A DNA stretch of 28,880 nt from Actinomycetes bacterium (lineage in GTDB: Bacteria > Actinomycetota > Actinomycetes > Propionibacteriales > Propionibacteriaceae). Shown in pieces: positions 24,637-28,880 of the stretch. The notes under the pieces were generated by a model. It searched no databases. It worked only from the letters and a program-made list of their open reading frames with translations, and was not told the DNA's origin. Both the position numbers and the translations under genes were made by a program. The stretch spans positions 1-28,880 of the forward strand of contig JAEWIK010000206.1 of assembly GCA_023387135.1 (NCBI GenBank). The letters run 5' to 3'. The stretch's first letter is position 1. Each line of letters opens with the position of its first letter.

Positions 24637-24669
24637 ACGAGGGCCCCGGGATCATCCCGGGGCCCTCGT
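24637..24669. terminator. Bidirectional hairpin terminator between DUF3117 and glgA
   Basis: A perfect 15-bp stem (24637-24651 with 24655-24669) closes a 3-nt TCA loop; arms begin ACGAGGGCCCCGGGA. No long T-run follows on either side, as is common in actinobacteria. It serves the convergent DUF3117 (+) and glgA (-) genes. Confidence 0.85.
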
Positions 24670-24718
24670 CGTCGCCTGCCTCAACCGACCGCCGGCTGCC
24701 TGCAGCCTGTGAGCCCGC

Positions 24719-25924
24719 TCAGCGCGAGCCGCCGGAGTGGAACTCGATGGCCTTCTCGTAGACCGCGATGGTCTCGCGGGCGATCTTCTCCCAGGAGAAC
24801 TCGTCGATGCAGCGGCGGCGTCCGGCGAGCCCGTACTCGCGCGCCCTGCCGGGATCGCGGGTGAGCGCGTTGAGCTCGTCGGCGAAGCGGGTCTCGAAGG
24901 CGTCCACGTAGGAGGGGTCGTCAGCCTGCTTCGGGTCGTACGGGACGAGCGTGCCCGTCTGCCCGTCCACGACCACCTCGGGAATGCCGCCGACTGCCGA
25001 GGCGACCACGGCCGTCTCACACGCCATCGCCTCCAGGTTCACGATCCCCAGCGGTTCGTAGATCGACGGGCAGGCGAACACTGTCGCGTGGGTGAGCACC
25101 TGCCTGACCGAGGCCCGCGGCAGCATCTCCTGGACCCACGTCACTGCACCGCCGCGTTCGGCGCGCAGCGTGTCGAACGCCGTCTCGAACTCGGCGGCGA
25201 TCTCCGGGGTGTCGGGCGCGCCCGCCAGCAGCAGCAGTTGGGTGTCGGGGTCGAGCCGCGTGGCCGCCCTCACCAGATGGACGAGCCCCTTCTGGCGGGT
25301 GATCCGTCCGACGAACACGACCAGCGGGCGGTCGATGTCGATGCCCAGCGCGTCGACGACGTCGGTGCCCGAGTCGGGCCGGAACTCGTCGGTGTCGATC
25401 CCGTTGCGCACGACGTGGACGCGCTCGGGATCGAGTTCGGGGTAGCTGTCGAGCACGTCGGTCCGCATGCCGGCGCTGACGGCGATGACCGCCGCCGCGT
25501 CCGCGAACGCCGTGCGCTCGGCCCAGGAGGAGACCCTGTAACCGCCGCCGAGCTGCTCGGCCTTCCAGGGCCGGTGCGGTTCGAGCGAGTGCGAGGTGAC
25601 GACGTGCGGCACGTCGAGGAACCTGGACCCGACGAGCCCGGCGAAGTTGGCGTACCAGGTGTGCGAATGGATCACGTCGGTGTCGGCGGCGATCGCGTTG
25701 GCCATCGACACGTCGGCGCCCAGCACCCTCAGCGCCGCGTTGGCGCCTTCGGGAAAGGTCTCGGGGTGGGCTGTCGCGCCCTCGCGCGGTTCGCCCATGC
25801 ACTGCACCTCGACGCTGTCGGCGAACTTGCGGAGTTGCGGGACGAGTTGCCCGACGTGGACGCCGGCACCGCCATAGATGAACGGGGGGTACTCCCGGGT
25901 GAGGATCGACACGCGCAGGCCCAT
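24719..25924 (-). CDS. glgA: Glycogen synthase / alpha-maltose-1-phosphate synthase, GT4 actinobacterial type
   Basis: A 401-residue retaining glycosyltransferase of the GT4 type. It opens MGLRVSILTREYPPFIYGG, with the Gly-Gly-Ala-Gly-Val-His donor loop rather than the KTGGL loop of GT5 GlgA. IHSHTWYANFAGLV, FVGRITRQKGLVHLV (sugar-nucleotide binding) and the E-x7-E element in YEPLGIVNLE follow. Actinobacterial homologues (GlgM, Rv1212c) use ADP-glucose with glucose-1-phosphate to make maltose-1-phosphate for GlgE, so the historic name may understate the role. glgC, which makes ADP-glucose, is divergent 93 bp away. Start: the ATG at 25924, 7 nt after a CACGAT -10; a GTG at 25945 is possible but would add residues upstream of the conserved start. 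Confidence 0.93.
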   Translation of the reverse strand: MGLRVSILTREYPPFIYGGAGVHVGQLVPQLRKFADSVEVQCMGEPREGATAHPETFPEGANAALRVLGADVSMANAIAADTDVIHSHTWYANFAGLVGSRFLDVPHVVTSHSLEPHRPWKAEQLGGGYRVSSWAERTAFADAAAVIAVSAGMRTDVLDSYPELDPERVHVVRNGIDTDEFRPDSGTDVVDALGIDIDRPLVVFVGRITRQKGLVHLVRAATRLDPDTQLLLLAGAPDTPEIAAEFETAFDTLRAERGGAVTWVQEMLPRASVRQVLTHATVFACPSIYEPLGIVNLEAMACETAVVASAVGGIPEVVVDGQTGTLVPYDPKQADDPSYVDAFETRFADELNALTRDPGRAREYGLAGRRRCIDEFSWEKIARETIAVYEKAIEFHSGGSR

Positions 25925-26017
25925 GTCAAGGATCGTGTCACACACCGAATGTGGGACACAACGCGCGTCTTCGGCGGTTTTCTTGTGGCGTCAGGCCTGA
26001 CCCCATAGGTTCTAGGT
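25925..26017. promoter_or_regulatory. Divergent glgA / glgC promoter region
   Basis: glgC: -35 TTGTGG (25983-25988), 17 bp, -10 TAGGTT (26006-26011), 6 nt to the ATG, a near-ideal leaderless promoter. glgA, minus strand: -35 TTGTGT (25956-25961), 18 bp, -10 CACGAT (25932-25937), 7 nt to the ATG. Confidence 0.6.
25935..25959. repeat. 25-bp inverted repeat in the glgA promoter (candidate operator)
   Basis: The arms GTGTC-x-CACA (25935-25944) and TGTG-x-GACAC (25950-25959) are inverted complements at 9 of 10 positions around a 5-nt centre. It fills the -35/-10 spacer of glgA and lies just upstream of the glgC -35. With leaderless starts on both sides it is not transcribed, so a protein-binding operator is more likely than an RNA hairpin. 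Confidence 0.6.
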
Positions 26018-27241
26018 ATGAATCGACCGAACGTCCTGTCGATCGTCCTGGCTGGTGGCGAGGGCAAGCGCCTGATGCCGTTGACTGCCGATCGCGCAAA
26101 GCCGGGGGTCCCCTTCGGCGGTACGTATCGTCTGATCGATTTCGTGCTGTCCAACCTGGCGAACTCCGACCTCACCAAGATCTGCGTGCTCACGCAGTAC
26201 AAGTCACACTCGTTGGACCGGCACATCTCGTTGACCTGGCGGATGGACTCCATCCTGGGCAGCTACGTCACGACGGTCCCCGCGCAGCAGCGCACCGGCA
26301 GGCAGTGGTTCCAGGGCAGCGCCGACGCCATCTACCAGTCGATGAACCTCATCGGCGACGAGGATCCCGAGTACGTCGTCGTCTTCGGCGCCGACAACAT
26401 CTACCGGATGGACGTCGAGCAGATGGTGCAGGCGCACGTCGATTCCGGGCTCGACTGCACAGTGGCCGGCATCAGGGTGCCGCGCTCGCAGGCGAACGCC
26501 TTCGGCATCATCGACGCCGACGCGTCGGGCAGGATCTCCCGGTTCCTGGAGAAGCCCGACGACCCGCCGGGGCTGCCGGACAGCCCCGAGGAATCGTTCG
26601 CCTCGATGGGCAACTACGTCTTCACCCGCAAGGCCTTCGTCGACGCGCTCATCGCCGACGCCGCGGACGTCAACTCGCGGCACGACATGGGTGGCGACAT
26701 CATCCCGGGCTTCGTGGACTCGGGCCGCGCGCAGGTCTACGACTTCCGCGACAACGACGTGCCCGGTTCGACCGAGAAGGACCGCGACTACTGGCGGGAC
26801 GTCGGCACCATTGAGGCGTACCACGCCGCCCACATGGACCTGGTCAACGTCGAGCCCGAGTTCAACCTGTACAACAGGAAGTGGCCGATCTGGACGCTGC
26901 AGGCACAGTTGCCGGGCGCCAAGTTCACGCTCCGCGGCACCGCCGAGGACTCCATCGTGAGCGCGGGCTGCATCATCTCCGGCGGGGACGTCGACAGGTC
27001 GGTGCTGTCTCCCAACGTGATGGTCGACAAGTGGGCGCGGATCGAGGAGTCGGTGATCTTCAGCGGCTGCCGGATCGGACGCAACGCGGTGGTGCGCCGC
27101 GCGATCCTCGACAAGGGCGTCATAGTCCCCGACGGGGTGGAGATCGGCACCAACCACGATCACGACAGGGCGCGCGGGTTCTTCGTCGAGAACGGCATCA
27201 CCGTCGTCCCGAAGAACCACCACGTCCCCGGTCACTGGTGA
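26018..27241 (+). CDS. glgC: Glucose-1-phosphate adenylyltransferase
   Basis: A 407-residue enzyme forming ADP-glucose from ATP and glucose-1-phosphate, the committed step of bacterial glycogen synthesis; usually a tetramer under allosteric control. The nucleotide-binding motif [13 protein letters not shown] is at residues 11-23, then [31 protein letters not shown] carries the catalytic Asp region, [10 protein letters not shown] the substrate-binding Glu-Lys, and [11 protein letters not shown] the sugar site. A left-handed beta-helix domain occupies about 300-400 ([20 protein letters not shown]). The start is set by a full leaderless promoter ending 6 nt upstream. Length and residues are standard, and a hairpin terminator follows. 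Confidence 0.97.
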   Translation: MNRPNVLSIVLAGGEGKRLMPLTADRAKPGVPFGGTYRLIDFVLSNLANSDLTKICVLTQYKSHSLDRHISLTWRMDSILGSYVTTVPAQQRTGRQWFQGSADAIYQSMNLIGDEDPEYVVVFGADNIYRMDVEQMVQAHVDSGLDCTVAGIRVPRSQANAFGIIDADASGRISRFLEKPDDPPGLPDSPEESFASMGNYVFTRKAFVDALIADAADVNSRHDMGGDIIPGFVDSGRAQVYDFRDNDVPGSTEKDRDYWRDVGTIEAYHAAHMDLVNVEPEFNLYNRKWPIWTLQAQLPGAKFTLRGTAEDSIVSAGCIISGGDVDRSVLSPNVMVDKWARIEESVIFSGCRIGRNAVVRRAILDKGVIVPDGVEIGTNHDHDRARGFFVENGITVVPKNHHVPGHW

Positions 27242-27248
27242 GGTGGTC

Positions 27249-27275
27249 GCCGGCTGAGGGAGGACCTCAGCCGGC
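27249..27275. terminator. Terminator between glgC and the O-methyltransferase
   Basis: An 11-bp perfect stem, GCCGGCTGAGG (27249-27259) with CCTCAGCCGGC (27265-27275), closes a 5-nt loop and is followed by TGTTG. It lies between convergent genes and probably acts in both directions. Confidence 0.75.
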
Positions 27276-27313
27276 TGTTGCCGGGGCGTGTCGGACGGGG
27301 TCCGGCCCGACGG

Positions 27314-27964
27314 TCAGCGCCTGACCGCCATCACGAGGCCGTCGCCGAGCGGCACCAGCACGCTCGCGAAGTCTGCCAGGGCCGCCACGGCGTCCAGCGC
27401 CTCGCGGATGATGAGGGGCTCGTCCTCCTCGTTGAGGGGGTCTGCCACCTTGCCCTGCCACAGCGCGTGGTGCAGGACGAGGACGCCGCCGGGGCGCAGC
27501 AGCGCGACGGCCTGGGCCACGTACTCGACGTACTCCAGCGGGTCGCCGTTGGCGAACACGAGGTCGTACGCGCCGTCGGTGAGCTTGGGCAGCACGGTGA
27601 GCGCGTCGCCGGCGATCAGCCGGGCGCGACGGCTCGGGATGCCTGCTGAGTTCAGGATCGTCCGCGCCTCGAGCTGAAGTTCGGGCTCGGCGTCGATGCT
27701 GGTGAGGACGCCGTCGGGAGCCATGCCCGAGAGCAGCGCGATGGCCGAGACGCCGGTGCCGGTGCCGATCTCGACCGCGTTGTGAGCCTTGATCGTGGTG
27801 GCCAGGAACGTGAGCAGTGCGGCGGTGCCGGTGCTGATGGCGGGGACGCCGAGTTCGCCTGCCTTCTCGCGTGCCGCGAGGGCGGCGCCGGTCTCGGGGG
27901 AGAACCCTTCGGCAAAGGTGAGATTCGCCGCCGTGGCGGTCGCCGGCTTCGAGATGGGAGTCAC
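27314..27964 (-). CDS. Class I SAM-dependent O-methyltransferase (Rv1220c-like)
   Basis: A 216-residue Rossmann-fold methyltransferase. SAM motif I is EIGTGTGVSAIAL at about residues 65-77, the acidic end of strand 2 is SIDAEPE, and DLVFANGDPLEYVEY with LLRPGGVLVLHHALWQG corresponds to motifs around strands 4 and 5. The overall plan matches the caffeoyl-CoA/catechol O-methyltransferase-like family and specifically the Rv1220c type found near glgA-glgC in mycobacteria. The substrate is unknown. GTG start: TACTCT on the minus strand (27971-27976) ends 6 nt before it, so it is probably leaderless. It is divergent from the biotinyl-protein gene across 92 bp, which contains the inverted repeat GGCACC (27995-28000) / GGTGCC (28012-28017). 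Confidence 0.88.
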   Translation of the reverse strand: MTPISKPATATAANLTFAEGFSPETGAALAAREKAGELGVPAISTGTAALLTFLATTIKAHNAVEIGTGTGVSAIALLSGMAPDGVLTSIDAEPELQLEARTILNSAGIPSRRARLIAGDALTVLPKLTDGAYDLVFANGDPLEYVEYVAQAVALLRPGGVLVLHHALWQGKVADPLNEEDEPLIIREALDAVAALADFASVLVPLGDGLVMAVRR

Positions 27965-28043
27965 GCGCTCAGAGTAGCGAACGGCCTGCGGGCCGGCACC
28001 GGTGGAGCAAAGGTGCCTGTACCCGGCGTCGAGACTCCTGTCG

Positions 28044-28056
28044 TAGCATGCGCCCC
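28044..28056 (+). promoter_or_regulatory. Putative leaderless promoter of the biotinyl carrier gene
   Basis: TAGCAT (28044-28049) ends 7 nt before the ATG at 28057. Its final AT overlaps an upstream in-frame ATG at 28048, which therefore cannot be the start if this is the -10. Confidence 0.55.
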
Positions 28057-28272
28057 ATGAGTCACGTGGTCGCCGCCGAACTGGTAGCTAATGTCCTGAC
28101 GATCGAGGTCTCGGTGGGCCAGCAGGTGGGGGCGACGGACCCGGTCGTGGTGCTGGAGTCGATGAAGATGGAGATCCCGGTGCTCGCCGAGGTCGCGGGC
28201 TCTGTCGTCGAGATCGTCGTGAAGCCGGGGGACGTGGTGCGTGACGGTGACCCGCTGGTGGTCATCGGCTGA
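28057..28272 (+). CDS. Stand-alone biotin/lipoyl attachment protein (TB7.3-like)
   Basis: A 71-residue protein made of little more than one biotinyl domain. The modification site is Lys37 in LESMKMEIPV, the classic biotinylation sequence; the downstream AGSVVEIVVKPGDVVRDGDP forms the second half of the hammerhead. It closely resembles mycobacterial TB7.3 (Rv3221c), a small biotinylated protein. Single-domain carriers normally serve a carboxylase or decarboxylase whose catalytic subunits are encoded elsewhere; none is seen nearby. The ATG at 28057 follows TAGCAT by 7 nt. dapA follows 98 nt downstream with its own promoter, so no operon is implied. Confidence 0.9.
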   Translation: MSHVVAAELVANVLTIEVSVGQQVGATDPVVVLESMKMEIPVLAEVAGSVVEIVVKPGDVVRDGDPLVVIG

Positions 28273-28319
28273 CGCCGACTGCCGGCGACCGGGAGCGCGC
28301 GGCTGTGGGTGCCCCGTCT

Positions 28320-28336
28320 CGGTGGCCTGACCACCG
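28320..28336. repeat. Inverted repeat upstream of dapA
   Basis: CGGTGG (28320-28325) and CCACCG (28331-28336) form a perfect 6-bp inverted repeat with a 5-nt centre. It ends 22 bp before the dapA -10, near the expected -35, so it may be an operator or a weak terminator for the biotinyl gene. Confidence 0.35.
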
Positions 28337-28358
28337 GGGGACCGGAGGCCTCGGGGAA

Positions 28359-28880
<522 letters not shown>

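Overview
The window is chromosomal DNA from a high-GC actinobacterium. It is GC-rich throughout, and its gene neighbourhoods are actinobacterial: rmuC beside ychF; fdxA overlapping dapC; and dapD, dapE, a LOG-family gene, a DivIVA-domain gene, a DUF3117 gene, glgA and glgC in an order resembling Mycobacterium tuberculosis Rv1201c-Rv1213. Lone transketolase and pullulanase genes, a complete succinylase-type diaminopimelate route and frequent AGG arginine codons would suit Propionibacteriales/Propionibacteriaceae, but the family cannot be settled from the sequence. I see no prophage, insertion sequence, CRISPR array, tRNA or rRNA.

Layout. 1-5.4 kb: the 5' end of rmuC, an M18 aminopeptidase, the ATPase ychF, a 71-residue acidic protein, a cysteine hydrolase, a DUF1697 protein and an AlkZ-like DNA glycosylase. 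5.5-15.6 kb: a multidrug-type ABC exporter, a YbjQ-family protein, a pullulanase, transketolase, an EamA permease and a VanW-domain envelope protein. 15.6-17.6 kb: an SH3-like remnant of a GNAT-family protein, divergent from the fdxA-dapC operon. 17.6-20.1 kb: a two-gene lipoprotein operon (WG-repeat protein plus orphan PstS-like binding protein). 20.3-24.4 kb: a lysozyme-fold membrane protein with dapD, then dapE, LOG and DivIVA-domain genes. 24.4-27.3 kb: DUF3117, a strong terminator, and divergent glgA/glgC. 27.3-28.9 kb: an O-methyltransferase, a TB7.3-like biotinyl carrier and the start of dapA.

Two pathways dominate. dapA, dapD, dapC and dapE supply diaminopimelate for lysine and peptidoglycan. 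glgC makes ADP-glucose, glgA uses it for glycogen or maltose-1-phosphate, and pulA debranches the product. Several envelope proteins (VanW, lysozyme-like, two lipoproteins) sit among the dap genes.

The strongest regulatory pattern is leaderless expression: about half of the genes have a TANNNT-like -10 box ending 6-8 nt before the start codon. The least explained items are a 25-bp palindrome inside the glgA/glgC promoter region, the WG-repeat/PstS-like operon with 11-bp-phased repeats upstream, an AlkZ-like glycosylase divergent from a drug exporter, and an almost symmetric divergent -10 element before fdxA.
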